This document shows, in pieces, positions 9,904 to 21,650 of a stretch of DNA of 64,000 bases. Location: positions 2,542,001-2,606,000 of the forward strand of contig CM057061.1 in the NCBI GenBank assembly GCA_029945375.1. Direction: 5' to 3'. Positions within the stretch are counted from its first letter, which is position 1, and every line of letters starts with the position of its first letter. Position numbers and translations under genes: made by a program. Under the pieces are notes generated by a model. The model saw only the letters and a program-made list of their open reading frames with translations. It ran no database searches and was not told the DNA's origin. The stretch comes from Agaricus subrufescens. Its lineage: Eukaryota > Basidiomycota > Agaricomycetes > Agaricales > Agaricaceae.

Positions 9904-12462
9904 ATGGTGTACTGCCTTGGTCCAGTATCTTGGTGTCGGAGTCCACCTGGGCAATCCTTTGCAACAGGAAACAGGGCAAAGAGCTACCCATACTAGCACA
10001 CCATCACTGTCCTCATGGTTGGAACCATTGCATTTGTAGACATTGATACAAAAAAACTGATTGTACATTGCCACCTAGCCAAGTGCACCACAACAAGCCT
10101 CATGTACCACCGACATTTAATCACTCAGCAACATACCATGTTGAGCAGTAAGATGACAAATAGAAAACCTTTTTCCACAGTGGTAGTCGTGTTGAGTGCT
10201 TCTGGCTTGGGCAGTCTCAACACATGCCATATGTATAAGATTCTGGCAGTGCAACCACTGCTTTATTTCAAATTGCCATGTCCTTCTCTTCCAACACAGC
10301 TTTCTCCATTGCTCAGTTCTGTCAAATGGTGGGTATCTTTTCTGCAAAACAGTGGCAAGCTGTTGTCATTGACCCAGAGGAGCTCTCAATGCTGAACCCA
10401 AGAGACCTCTGCAGGAACACTAGTAGCCCTTTGCCTCCAGCTGAGATTATCTTTCATCAACAATTTTTTGGGGTCATTCACTGTCAATATTAGGAGATGT
10501 CACAGATGACTGCAGCTTCATTGTCCCAGCCACCTCTGTGAGCTCCTGCTACCTTTCTACAGACCTCACCTATGTATCCCTCAGCTCCTATGGCTCTCAT
10601 GGGTGTTTTCTCACCTGCCCTACATTTTCCTACAGATTCAATTCTACCTTCTTATCTCATGTCCTCCTTAGAGCCCCCTCCTCCTTTTATGCTCCCTGCT
10701 TCTTTCTCAGCTCCAGATTCCTCTATGGACATAGATTCATCCAACCTCAAGATTACTATTCCTGCTGAGCCTCAACCTCTCCATACCAGGGCTGCTGCCT
10801 TACAGTGCATTAGTTTGTTTTTCATTTTTAATTTTGATTCCTTTCTACTCTTCACTAACTGTTTCTCTAAATAGCACCTACAAATCCTTCCCTTATGTCT
10901 ACCCATCCTCCCTTGGGCAGTTTTCACTTGTCTCCTGTATTTTCTCTATTGTCAGGGAGCCATATTGGCACTGTTCTTCCAGAGGTTACTGCCCCTGCCC
11001 ATAAGTCCTCTCTTGTTTGTCTTTTCAGTGCCTTATGACTTTCTTTATTATCTAGCTCTCCATCCTAGCACGCAAGCTATGCTACCACCTGCTACTATCC
11101 CTTCTCTTACTCCCTTGATTCCTTGCACCAATTCCTAAGTTAGCAACAAGTGTTGTCACAAGGATTCACCCATTGTCACTGAGCCTCTAGCTAAAGCTCC
11201 CCTTACTCCTCCTGCATCCGCATCTGCCACATCTGCACCACTTACATCCATGCCCTCTGCAAATGCCTCTGTCATCTCTAATCATAGTTCTGATGAGAAA
11301 GATTCCTCTGCTTATAATTCCACTTATGAGGCTCCTAAAAAGAAGGGTAAAGGAAAAGATAAAACACCACTTCCACCTCCTCCAGTCAAATCTCAGTGTA
11401 CTTGAAAGAATGGGGAGAGAGCAAAAAATCCCCCTTTTTTTCTCTATTATCTACTTCTTTATTTATTTATTGTTTTCTAGTGTGTAGTGAAGCAGATCTA
11501 GTGAGAACCACTGGTCTTACTTTAAGGTCTAATCCCCTTAATAACATTATTGATGTCTTCACTCTCTTCAATATCAAGGCAGGCCCTTCCCTTTTCTTAG
11601 CTAACTCTTCTTATTTTTATTTGTTTTCTAGGATTGTTCTGCAAACCCTTATCTCAACTGCACATGCAAATTTTCTCTGTCATGCACCACTCAGGGCACC
11701 ACTAACCAGTCTTTCTCTCTGGGTCTTTCTTCTTGGAATGAGGCTAGGCCCTCAGAAATTATTCAATTCTTCCAAGGCCACCAGTCTTGTTGCTAACCAG
11801 AAAAACAAGGGCACTCAGATAGAGACCCAGGAAAAGTATGACTGATGGTATACCAGCTTGTTCACATCTCATTGCACTATCCTCGAGTGGCTTGAGAGTC
11901 TCTAAGGGGATTAGAAGGCTTTCATGGAATGCAACCAGGATGATCATCTCTTATAGTTTCCTGTCAATCATTCCTTTGCTGAGCAAAACAGAGATGCCAT
12001 AGTTTTCTATGAGAATGCTCCTAAGCAGTTTGAAGGTCAAGTCAGGTCTAAGGCCTTTATTGGCTCTTCTAGTGATTCTGTTGTAGAGGATGACAAGGGT
12101 TTTTCCACTACTTAAGTTCATTTAGTTGTCATTTGGTCAAAGTGGGTGGGCAGGTCTTTTTTTTGCATTTTTCTTTTTTGCAAACATTGTATATACATAT
12201 CTTGTAGCTTACATACCATGTTTCTGTCATTAATTCATTTAGTTAGCTACATCTGTAGTTTAATCCTTTGAAATTTGTGATTGTTTCTAGTCCAGCTCTC
12301 AATCAATACAAGTATCTCTATTTGACATATTTTTTCTTTTCTCACATAGCTATCTAATGTCTCATTGGCTTGAACTTTCTATGCTCTTTCTCACAAAGAA
12401 TTGTGGCATGAGAAGTTGTGAATCTTTGTGAAATCTTCTTTTGTGAAAGTCTTGTCTTCAAA
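9904..12462. other. AT-rich region with degenerate low-complexity coding relic
   Basis: Composition shifts here to T/A-rich, unlike the flanking genes. Read on the plus strand, several frames hold Pro/Ser-rich protein-like stretches: MYPSAPMALMGVFSPALHFP near 10571, EPPPPFMLPASFSAPDSSMD near 10670, APLTPPASASATSAPLTSMP near 11200 and SSDEKDSSAYNSTYEAPKKK near 11290. Another is SEADLVRTTGLTLRSNPLNN near 11495. Stops and frame changes interrupt all of them. No transposase, reverse transcriptase or other catalytic motif is visible. I read it as the remains of a transposon-carried gene, but the family is not identified. Confidence 0.4.
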
Positions 12463-13654
12463 TGTGAGAAATCAGTGATTGGATCAATAGCCCCAAATTG
12501 GAGTTGATCAAATTTGATGAAATTAGTGATTTAATCAACAGTCCCAAGTTGGAGTCCAACAAATCTGATCAAATCACAATCAGAGTTTAGAGTGATTTGA
12601 CCAACATTCCCAAATCAAAGTTCAACAAATCCAATTAAATTAGTGATTTAATCACAACAGTCCCAAATCAGAGTTCAACAAATCCAATCAAATCATAATT
12701 GAGTTTGCATGATAATCCTGGGAGGAATTGATTCAATCACACTAATTTAGTAGTTATTTCCCACAAACTTGATGAATAATTTGATATTTTTCATCACATC
12801 TGGAAGGGTTTTGTGCAAAAATCTCTATTAATTCTGCATATTTTCCCATGATTCTTGCCCTCACTTGGTCACAAATTGCATGCACATATTTTTACAAAAG
12901 GGTCACATGACATGCATGTGACCAGATTCTCACATGTTGCTCAAATGTTACTTAGCAAATCTTGTGTAAATCAATCAATATTTATTTATTGATCTTAAAA
13001 ATTACCAGATTTGTGTGGAACTTGTGATCTCATCAGTGATTTGATCAATATTCCCAAATCAGAGATTAACAAATGCAATCAAATCACTGATGAGGTCATA
13101 AGTTCCACACAAATTGGGTAGTTGTCAAGATCAATAAAGATTTGATTGAGTGACATGTGAAAATGTAGTCACATATGTGTCACATGACCTCTACAAAAAC
13201 ATGCACATGCCATTTGTGACCAAGTGAGGACAAGAATTATGGGAAAATATGCAGAATTGATCAAGATATTTGCAAAAAACTTTCCTAGATGCAATGAAAA
13301 ATATAGAATCAATTGTCAAGTTTGTAAGAAATGACTACTAAATTAGCATGATTGAATCAATTCCTCCCAGGATTGTCATGCAAACTCAATTGTGATTTGA
13401 TTGGATTTGTTGAACTCTGATTTAGAACTGTTATGATCAAATCACTGATTTAATTAGATTTGTTAAACTCTGATTTGGGAACATTGGTCAAATCACTCTA
13501 AACTCTGATTGTGATTTGATCAGATTTGTTGAACTCCAATTTGGGACTGTTGATTAAATTACTAATTTGATCAAATCTGTTCAACTCCAATTTGGAACTA
13601 TTGATCAAATCACAGAGCATGAGACAGAATTGATCCAATCACTGATTTCTCACA
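12463..13654. repeat. 1.19-kb imperfect palindrome (fold-back) built of ~50-bp subrepeats
   Basis: The outermost 26 bp at 12463-12488 (TGTGAGAAATCAGTGATTGG and onward) are the exact reverse complement of 13629-13654. Inside, matching blocks continue toward a centre near 13060: GGGAGGAATTGATTCAATCA (~12720) mirrors TGATTGAATCAATTCCTCCC (~13352), and GTGTGGAACTTGTGATCTCA (~13011) mirrors sequence near 13082-13113. Each outer arm also contains several direct copies of a ~45-55 bp unit of the type TTGATCAACAGTCCCAAATT. It has no coding content. It resembles a large MITE or fold-back element; no target-site duplication is evident. Confidence 0.8.
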
Positions 13655-13856
13655 CTTGGCAATCTTATTTGGTAGCTATAGTTATGCCTTCAATCTATAT
13701 TTAATTTTGATCTAATCAATATTCAATAGCTCAAGTAAGTTATTGTGACATTATCTTATTGCCTTACTCAATCTACATTCAATAATTCCCATGTATTATT
13801 AAGCATCCTTTTTTACATTATTTGTTTACCAAACCATTCAATATAGTTTAAATACT

Positions 13857-13872
13857 GGGTGACTTGCCGCAG
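13857..13872 (+). repeat. Harbinger left terminal inverted repeat
   Basis: GGGTGACTTGCCGCAG, preceded by ACT. It is an exact inverted match to 17955-17970. Subterminal DNA (GATTTGGAAAATC) is itself near-palindromic. Confidence 0.9.
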
Positions 13873-14030
13873 GATTTGGAAAATCTAAACTTGCTGTAAA
13901 CCTTATTTAGTTTCGTACTCCAACAACTACATAAATTATGTGAAACCACAGGCCATGTTCTAAAATATAAATACATAAATGATAGTGATGTAATCAGCTT
14001 TTACTTACAGCCGATCTTATCTTTCTCTAA

Positions 14031-15362
14031 ATGGCCGACTCCCGATTTTATGAAGACAACAAAGAGGACATGGAGGAACTTCTGCAGATGCAGGAGGTGA
14101 TACACCAACTGTGCATGATGGAGGAAGAAGACGAGGACGAGCTTGTAATGATTGCAGTGGTGGCATTAGCATTGGTAGATCAGATGGCCAGGGATACTCA
14201 GAATGCACAACGATCACAATGTCGTCAAGGTCTTCTATGCTCCGACTTGATTGACAATCCGAGAGCAGAGACTCTTTGGCAGGTGCTTTATCAAGCACAG
14301 AATCCCCCCAGTTTCATCACCACAATGGGCTTCGATCCCATCACATTTCAACGTATACTCAATGCAGGGTTTAATCATTTATGGGAAAGTACAACTATTG
14401 CCCATACTGGCACCAATGTCAATGGAATTCTGCGCCCAACCCGACGTTCATTAGATGGTGCTGGAGGACTTGGCTTGCTCTTGCATTATCTAAACTTGAC
14501 GATGAATGAGATAAGTCTGTGCAAGATCTTTGCCCTGATCCCCTCTTCAGTCAATCAATATCTTACCTTTTCCTTACCAATTCTGGTTAAAACACTCCGC
14601 CATATGCCAGACGCTCGTGTTGTCTTTCCAAAAGGAGATGAATTCGATCATCTCAATCAACTTATCCTCCAAAGGCACCCTCTCTTGGTAGGCGCTTTTG
14701 GAAGTATGGATGGGTTAAACCTACCTGTCCAAATGGCAGTTGACAAAGATCTTGAAAATGCAACATACAATGGATGGCTACATTCACACTTTGTAAGCTG
14801 TGTGTATGCATTTGCAGCCAATGGTAAGCATTTATCTATTCGGGGTTTTTTTTATCTATTGAAGTATAAGCTATCAGGAACTATAATAGCGTGTAGCCTG
14901 AATGCACCAGGCAGTTGGCACGACAGCCGCAAGCCAAACCAATTTATAAAAAACTGATCAATGATACTCCTGCCGGTTACTACCTTGTAACTGACACTGC
15001 CTTCCCACGGAGCAGGATTACTTGAAGGAAAAATTCAGTCACCTCTCAAGCAAAAGGAGAAGTTGCCAGATGATGAAGAAGAACGAAATAACCTGCTTTC
15101 ATTTAATAGACAACTTCTTTCATATAGACAGACAGCCGAGTGGGGTATGCGAGCCCTACAAGGCTCATTCAGCAGGCTCCGTATACCCCTCCCAATCAAC
15201 CACCAGGAACGCCGATCATGGATTCTTGAAGCGATCACACGTCTCCACAATCTTCGCACTCGAGCTATTGGCATCAATCAAATATGGTCCGTGTATATGC
15301 CAATGTGGAATGATGATGAAGACTTTTGCTCACCTTTCAAAATATGGCATTCTCTGCTTTGA
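14031..15362 (+). pseudogene. PIF/Harbinger DDE transposase, frame-broken
   Basis: The ATG at 14031 opens an acidic N terminus (EEEDEDEL). It is followed by a helix-turn-helix-like region (LGLLLHYLNLTMNEISLCKI) and the nuclease core: LVGAFGSMDGLNLPV (first catalytic Asp), ATYNGWLHSHFVSCVYAF, an intron at 14824-14877, TIIACSLNAPGSWHDSR, YYLVTDTAFPR (second Asp) and QTAEWGMRALQGSF (Glu region). The frame is lost twice: after HDSR (~14930), where the original frame stops at 14957, and again after AFPR (~15010). The last part (GKIQSPLKQKEKLPDD to the stop at 15362) is again open. The DDE residues and full length survive, so the breaks look recent. Confidence 0.85.
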
Positions 15363-15567
15363 GAAAAAATGACTGTGTTACACGGTTTCATGTGGAGGCG
15401 GTCAGAATGTAGCAGCCATGTAACATTAGTAAGATAGTAGAGTAAACAAATGATGTGAAATGTGAACTAGATCAAGCCATAATGACAGGGGGTACTGTAG
15501 ATAAAAAGTCCGGTCATTTAGATTAGATGAAAGTAAATTAGTGAACGACTAGTGAGCAAAAAAATGA

Positions 15568-17245
15568 TTACAATTCTTGGCTAACTTCAGAGAACGCCTC
15601 CTCGACCTCCCCTTGTGCTGGTTGGGATCCTGAAGCAATGCCTGTTGACCTTGGGTCAGGGTAAGTGAATCTCCGTGTCCCGGGGCTATCATTGAGCCCC
15701 AGGTACTCATTATTATCGGTATCACTATCATTTTGACTGATCCATTGAGTAGACCTTCCACCACAGGAGTAATAAATATCTTGCCTGATAGGACTCCTCC
15801 GGCATGGGGGTGAGCTTGGAGCGAATGGGTTGGGAGATCTTCTGTGAGAAGCTCTCACTTCCCTCTCATATGAACACTGCATCTTGAACATTCGGGCACA
15901 AAAATTGTCAGCCCGGCGATCCGCTTCAATGAGCTGATGATTGGATTCACGAAGCTGAGAGGTCAGCGCAAAGATCTGCTGAGTCTGCGAGATCTGGCTA
16001 GGATTTCATTGTGGGGTTTGACAAGAAGAGGGGTCGAGGGCCAGCCCGATGGTGGTGAGTAAGGCCTGGCTGGTATTGCGAGAAGACACATGGCTAGCGG
16101 GAGGTGGAACAGACCAGGCATACCTGCGCTTAGCGACCCATTTCCCCTCAGCTGGGGCCTCTTCCTTTACAGCCACAATCTCCTCATTTGTAACCTCTTC
16201 AATCTCGTCGAGAACCTCAGCGTCTTCATTGGCATCCTCAATCTCATCATCCAACTCCATAGTCCCAGCCTTCCCATTAATATCTTCATTGATTTCTAAG
16301 GCACGCTCAACATTCTGAGGGGCTTTCAGATTTCCTGTAGGCTTTGTTGTATTACAGAGCTACCAGACATCTGTTAGATATCTACTCGAATATTTCAATA
16401 AACACATACCTGTTTGAACTTTGCTTCCAGTGCTCGAGCACCATGTATGGTGCGCCCATTCTCCTTACAGTAAGCCATAAACTCCTCTTCAACCTTCTCC
16501 CATTCATTATTACAGATCGGAAGGTACTTCTCTATGAGATCAAGCAAGAGATCTAACTTGGCCTTTGTATATCCCAAGCACCCCTGTTGACGGCCACGTT
16601 GACCTGACTTAGCACGCTTCGGTGCTGGTTCCTTCGCCATAGTGCACTTTGATGTTTGTTCATTCGCCTTAGCGCGCTTGGGGGCAGGCTCCTCAGGTGC
16701 TGCTGAGGACGCTTTACGCTTGGTTGAAGAACTCGAAGTGGCCAGCTTAACAGCCTTCGCCTTTCCTTTACCTTTTATAGGGTGGCGTGTGCCTGCAATT
16801 TTCACTACTGGCTGAGCGGTGCAAGCCCACAATGCACGTTTGACAATAGTATCGGCGGGTGGTAAGTCATTGGAGCCCTGATTGGTGGGTAATGAAGGCG
16901 GCCCAGAGTTGGCGGATTGGTGGGATGCGCTCAGTTGTGCAGGGGGTTGTGACAATGGATAATGTGTGGGCAGATTGTCCTGTAGACCCTGCAATGGAAA
17001 GGAATGATAAGAAAACCCCTGAGCCAACTGGCTAGGGGCTGGGAAATTATAGGCAGGTGGAGCCGATAGGTTATATGGCGGGAGAGCCTATATATATCTG
17101 ATGTGAAATTTGATAATCACACTTATTTAAGAACACATACTGATTGACTTGGGATGTGAACGCCCGAAGGGGGAATGATTTGACTCTGGGTAGCAAAGGC
17201 GGCACTAGATGGAGCACCAGCCGTTGGAGCAGTGTACTGAGCCAT
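15568..17245 (-). pseudogene. Harbinger second gene: DUF6818/Myb-like DNA-binding protein with one stop
   Basis: Starts at 17245 (MAQYTAPTAGAPSSAAF). Introns lie near 17090-17140 and 16340-16410, both with GTATGT donors. The N-terminal half is Pro/Ser/Lys-rich with nuclear-localisation-like PAPKRAK and KGKGKAKAVK. The conserved domain (RGRQQGCLGYTKAKLDLLLD, NNEWEKVEEEFMAYCKENGR, RALEAKFKQ) is the trihelix/Myb-like DUF6818 type, expected to bind the element's ends and assist the transposase. An acidic segment (ELDDEIEDANEDAEVLDEIE) and a C-terminal region to 15568 follow. A single in-frame TGA at 16006-16008 interrupts an otherwise open frame. Confidence 0.75.
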
Positions 17246-17667
17246 AGGATAAATAAAAGTTAGAGTGAGTGATAAATACGCAAACGAAAGTTGAGGTTGT
17301 TGAGGTGGGCTCCTCTGTCCTGCTTGCTTAAATAGATCTGTTTTTGTGCTTTGTGCTCAACATGTGCAGACCTTGGATTGTCAAGACGTAGTTGATTACT
17401 CTTCCATTATATTAATTGCACTTCATTAAGGATCCCTATGGATGTGAGATTGATTGATGCACCATGGTGGTAGATCAATCATACTTGAAATAGGGCAATT
17501 TACATCTATAGCTATATGTAAACTCATGGGATTGTCGAGCATGAGGCTGTTTCTATTGTGAAATAACAACAATCCCTGGCAGTAGTTACTCATGAAACAC
17601 TTTCATTCCGCAGAGGCAACAAACAGCTGGTGCTACATTATCTTTCAACTGTAATATCAATTATCAC

Positions 17668-17727
17668 AAACCGAATATAGATGTTATCACACGACCCAAA
17701 CCAAATATAGGTGTTATCACACGACAC
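17668..17727. repeat. Two tandem 30-bp units inside the Harbinger element
   Basis: Unit 1 at 17668-17697 and unit 2 at 17698-17727 share AAACCRAATATAGRTGTTAT then CACACGAC, differing at three positions. They lie between the DUF6818 gene promoter and the right end, a plausible transposase or Myb-like protein binding site (inference). Confidence 0.6.
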
Positions 17728-17954
17728 CCTGAGGACAATGGATCTTACACGTGGGCATTTAGTGTGTGAAACTATGATTAGCTGAGTTTGCAGCGTCTAG
17801 AATTCTGGAAGGGCCTCCTCTAGATTTAAGGTTTGAAAAGTAGCTGTTTTCAAGACCAGCTCAGGGTGAGGCTCAATTTGGGGAGCGGATAGTTCCGCCA
17901 TACAAAATATTTCCATTTAAGTAATTTAGAAATTTGAAATTTAGAAACTTGGCT

Positions 17955-17970
17955 CTGCGGCAAGTCACCC
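17955..17970 (-). repeat. Harbinger right terminal inverted repeat
   Basis: CTGCGGCAAGTCACCC, followed by ACT. It is the exact reverse complement of the left end. Subterminal DNA carries the palindrome AAATTTGAAATTT. Confidence 0.9.
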
Positions 17971-17973
17971 ACT

Positions 17974-18984
17974 TTACTCAATAATACATCTGTACACCAC
18001 TTTGTGACATGCATGTCACTTATGTCACAATATCATTTCAATATAGCAGATGCCTTATTTTCACTGGACGTCGAATAAATATCAATAAGGGTTCAATAAA
18101 ACACATGTTTTATTGTTTCTCTGGCCCAGTGTATAGCTAGTTGGTCCACCTTCCAGATCAATTTTCCGACCCTGCAACTGGGAGATGATAAAAAGCAGAA
18201 ACTTGGCCCAGTCTATGATCCTAATGTTGCGTGGACAGTTGGGAAAATGTGTGAGTCAACCTCCCCCAGCAAGTCATGATGGTCAAATCCGAAAAGAAAG
18301 GTAAGCTACCTGTGACTCTTGCAACAAAGGTTCAGGTATCATCACCTTTCTATTGCTCTGATTTTGGAAAGAAAACTTAACTGTGGTGTTGAGTGCACTA
18401 TGTCGTACCATAAATTTACAAAGTGAGGTGCTGAAAAACGGTTGGCCACAATGGGGGAGCAGTAGAAATGTTTAAAATTAGACGGGTAGTATACGACAAG
18501 GAATTCTGGCAGCATGAACTGCAGCCAATCGTGGAAAGTATATTCGAGGTGGAATGATGGTCTATCTAGCTTGAAACCGTCACGACCTTAGACAAACCCT
18601 TTACACGATGCCCTCGCTGATAAATTATAGCAGATAAATTTACAACGTCACTGTTCAGTTCTTCTTTTCCCCGGTGTACACGACCTCATTATTTCAGATT
18701 CTGATGCCTGATGGACCACCACCATGGATCGATACATGATACCAAACGCTTTGCCACACGCCGTCAAAGAAGCGTTATGGTTACGGATGTTCCTACAAGT
18801 CGAAAGGACCCCAAGCAAGATATGACAAACAAAAACACCAAAATAAAAGTGCGTTCTACGAGATTATTGGTCGCAGTAGTTGGGCAGATAACGACATTTA
18901 CTCTGTCATAGAGGGTGAAGGGACAAACTCGATGAAGCGCATCGGAAATTCGGCACCTCCTAGAACAACTAAAAAAAATCTAGA
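17974..18984. other. Intergenic, no gene recognised
   Basis: The first ~150 bp is AT-rich and resembles the DNA left of the Harbinger insertion, so it is probably the other half of the pre-insertion sequence. It includes TGTGACATGCATGTCACTT, a short palindrome. The rest contains only short ORFs (for example one at 18711-18911) without family resemblance. Confidence 0.45.
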
Positions 18985-21178
18985 TTATACCCACTGTAAA
19001 ACCAAAAGCGACGAATGCTTACATAGATCATAGAATTCATGCTTCGTCAAACAAAGTCCCGGCACCTCCTTTGGTATCCCAGAGGAAGTATCATTTAGTC
19101 GTGGCCTTATCCCAATGCGCTTGATATGATTGTAAGCTATCCTAAACACTCGAGTATATATATCCTCACCGAGGGATGATATTGATTCTGGTCTCTCTGT
19201 TTGAGGCCTAGATTCTTGCATATTGGCGTGATTTCTTGTCTATCCAAGAACGATTGGAAAGATGGTCCGTGATCCACGAAGGCGTCTAAGTAGTCTATCA
19301 AGCGCAATAATGCAGTCGAAGTGATTTCTTTCCCCGCCTGGGACACCTTTGCCTTTCTCAGCCTGTCTTTCTAGAAACATATGAGAGCCAAATTACGACT
19401 CAAACGGGCATCACACCTACCAATCCCGGAAGCAGTTTTGCCTTCGTCAAGAGGATTTTGGCGAGGCGCGGATTACCACTTGCTACAGAGCCAGAAACTT
19501 GATGAAACCAGGTTCGCGATTGTATGAGTATACAAGCTCCAGGACTTTGAGGATTGAGTAACGGGCTCAAAGATGTTAGACATTCCCGTACGCCAAGACT
19601 ATCCATCAAGTCTCCAGCATCGATACGGTCAAAACATCCCGTTTCGAAAGCGGGGATGAGACCAGCACATATTCCTTTAGAGAGAACTCGTACATCAAAC
19701 TGGGTGAGATAAATGTTTACGGAGAGCCTTTGGAGGCGATCAGCAAACTTCATTAACTCGGACTTGACGTGAAAGAAAAGGCATCCGAGGATATCAGTTT
19801 GATCTAGGCCGAGGCTGGCCCCTGTATCTTGTACGGCAGTGATATCCCATCCTTGAAGTGGGTTCGCATCGCTTGGGTGACCTAACCATTCACCCTGAGG
19901 GGAAAAGTGAAGCCTAATAGGGTCATAATAAGGTTGATACTAGTTGATAGAAAGACAGCGGGATACCGATTTGGTTGATTGAATGAGGCAGTATTCAAGA
20001 AGAATGGTGCAAGTACACCAGTCTCCCAAAAACGTGCTAACACTACGCGATGAGACGGTCTGAGTTTCATTAAGAACCGTTCTCGATTGTCGATACCTGA
20101 CACGTGGAGCAAGCCTTCATGAAGGCTTCTTCGTGCTTTCGTAAACCCATACGAGGATATTGCCATTTCAGTCGGTCGTTTGATTCCCATAGTCGGTTGT
20201 AACGTCTGTAGCGTTGACCGTCCCCTCGTCTCTAATCTCCGGTAGAACGACATATCACCCTCGCCAGGTCCAATCCCATAGATTTCCTCTGCACACGATT
20301 TGACATACTCAGCGCACGGCGGAGTTAAGAAGGCTGAATACATCAAATGAGTTGCGAGCTCCGCTGATTCCTCTAGGCCTCGACCAGAATGAAGCAACGC
20401 GTAAAGTAGGATGAGATGGCGGTTGATCACGACTGCATCAGTATGGTTGAGAAGAACATCACAATGACCTCGGAAGTCAGAAGGAAGGTGATTGATGGTT
20501 GCTATAAGCTTATTGAGGCTTCCTGCTGCTTTGCGCAACCCAAACGTTATTTCAGTCAGGGCTTGATATCGCCCAACATGCGACTTACCAGGTAAGCAGA
20601 TTCTCAGATTCTGCTTCGTGTCACCAGACAGTATCCCCGAGCTCAGGTCAAGGCAATTGAAGGCGGGATCAGCGTTCCAAAGCGAGTCGGGAGAGGACCT
20701 TACAGATACTCCAAATCTAGGTGAACGCCTTTCTTTAACCCAGTTCGGACGCCACCGTGTAGACATGAGCTCATGCTCGCAGAAGACGCGGTGCCTAGAC
20801 CAATGTCGACGTTGGCAACGTTCAGAGCAGTACTACTTAGATGAATGGCGGGGACATTAAGGGATAATTGCGATGACGACGTACTCTAACCAGACTGCAC
20901 TAGAGACTGCGAATAAGTCTTCGTGGGGACTAGTGGGAGCAAGGGCTTACCTGCGAACAAAGTAACGTCCCGGTGTTGGGACAGTTCGTTGTGATATCAT
21001 GTCCAGAGGCATTAGCGCATAGGATACTTGTCAGCAAAATACCGCCATAAGCTGTTCCTAGGCCAGAGAAAACAGGTGTATGCACAACAGCAGATCGAGA
21101 GATAGCTCTAACTAATCCACTCTTTGTGCTCTTCAGTCGACTAAGAATCCGCTGAGGTTGTGAAAGATCGTTAGCCAT
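18985..21178 (-). CDS. MYND-type zinc finger / DUF4470 protein
   Basis: Start chosen at 21178 (MANDLSQPQRILSRL). Exon 1 ends in NCPNTGTLLCSQ at 20951. A 15-nt microexon at 20885-20899 encodes CSLVR, and exon 3 from 20832 gives YCSERCQRRHWSRHRVFC. Together these complete a canonical MYND finger, followed by RWRPNWVKERRSPRF and the DUF4470 region (HLPSDFRGHCDVLLNHTDAV, VINRHLILLYALL). A 58-bp GTAAGT intron lies near 20530-20590. Downstream come FLNTASFNQPNRYPAVF, GEWLGHPSDANPLQGWDITA and a C terminus ending HEFYDLCKHSSLLVLQWV. Two apparent 1-nt frameshifts occur: at ~19895-19900 and in a TA run at ~19155. They are either real inactivation or sequence errors. MYND fingers mediate protein-protein contacts; the specific role is unknown. 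Confidence 0.75.
20885..20899 (-). other. 15-nt microexon completing the MYND finger
   Basis: Reads TGCAGTCTGGTTAGA (CSLVR). It is flanked by a 51-bp intron (20900-20950, GTAAGC to TAG) and a 52-bp intron (20833-20884, GTACGT to TAG), all phase 0. Without it the finger would lack its fourth cysteine and the conserved LVxY segment. Confidence 0.75.
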
Positions 21179-21650
21179 GTCCAATGAAGAAAAAGGTGGA
21201 AGTAAAAAAGCGACTCCTCGCACCTTATAAAGATAGAAACCGTATCAGGCGCAAAGGTTAACAGTGGTACCGAGAGAGGTTTAACGATCTAGCAAGGCAA
21301 CACAGTTTCTGAGAGCCGAGGGCGTTATGTTACGTTGTAGCTTACCAGCGAATGTACTCAGAGTTCGTTCAACCCTCTTCATGCTTGAGCGTGTGCAGTT
21401 GGGCTTGGAGTCGGAGAATGAGAGAGCCCCTGTTAGTAATCACAACGACCATCAGGGTCAGTGATTGGCCGGGATTCTTATCAAACACCTCTTCGAGTTT
21501 AATACCACATGCCCCACTCCATCATTTGCTGCTTATAATCATTCAAGACAACAATCATCTTCTAAACTAAAGTCACAATCACAACAATAACCAATAAGAA
21601 AGTGAACTCTACATAATTAGGTGGAGAAAGGCGAGGACACGTCCCGTCTA
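21179..21650. other. Intergenic, no gene recognised
   Basis: Contains the promoter of the MYND/DUF4470 gene and the 3' flank of the next F-box gene. No motif or repeat stood out. Confidence 0.5.

Larger units (their letters stand above)
13857..17970. mobile_element. PIF/Harbinger DNA transposon, full length (4,114 bp)
   Basis: Perfect 16-bp terminal inverted repeats, GGGTGACTTGCCGCAG, lie at 13857-13872 and (inverted) at 17955-17970. They are flanked by a 3-bp direct duplication, ACT, at 13854-13856 and 17971-17973. Inside are the two genes characteristic of the superfamily: a DDE transposase (+) and a second gene on the opposite strand (-) with a DUF6818/Myb-like DNA-binding domain. The genes are convergent. 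Both now carry inactivating changes, so the copy is probably non-autonomous today, though the ends look intact. It is inserted in AT-rich DNA next to the 1.19-kb palindrome. Confidence 0.9.

Noticed and set aside
18711..18911. 66-aa plus-strand ORF in the gap after the transposon
   Set aside because: Short, basic, no homology recognised; likely chance.
19137..19221. A 26-nt intron (GTGAGG to TAG) that would repair the DUF4470 frame
   Set aside because: Too short for any known fungal spliceosomal intron; a frameshift in the TA run is more likely.
19893..19970. A ~73-bp intron (GTATCC to CAG) to repair the other DUF4470 break
   Set aside because: It would remove a well-conserved coding stretch (FLSTSINLIMTLLGF) and gives the wrong phase.
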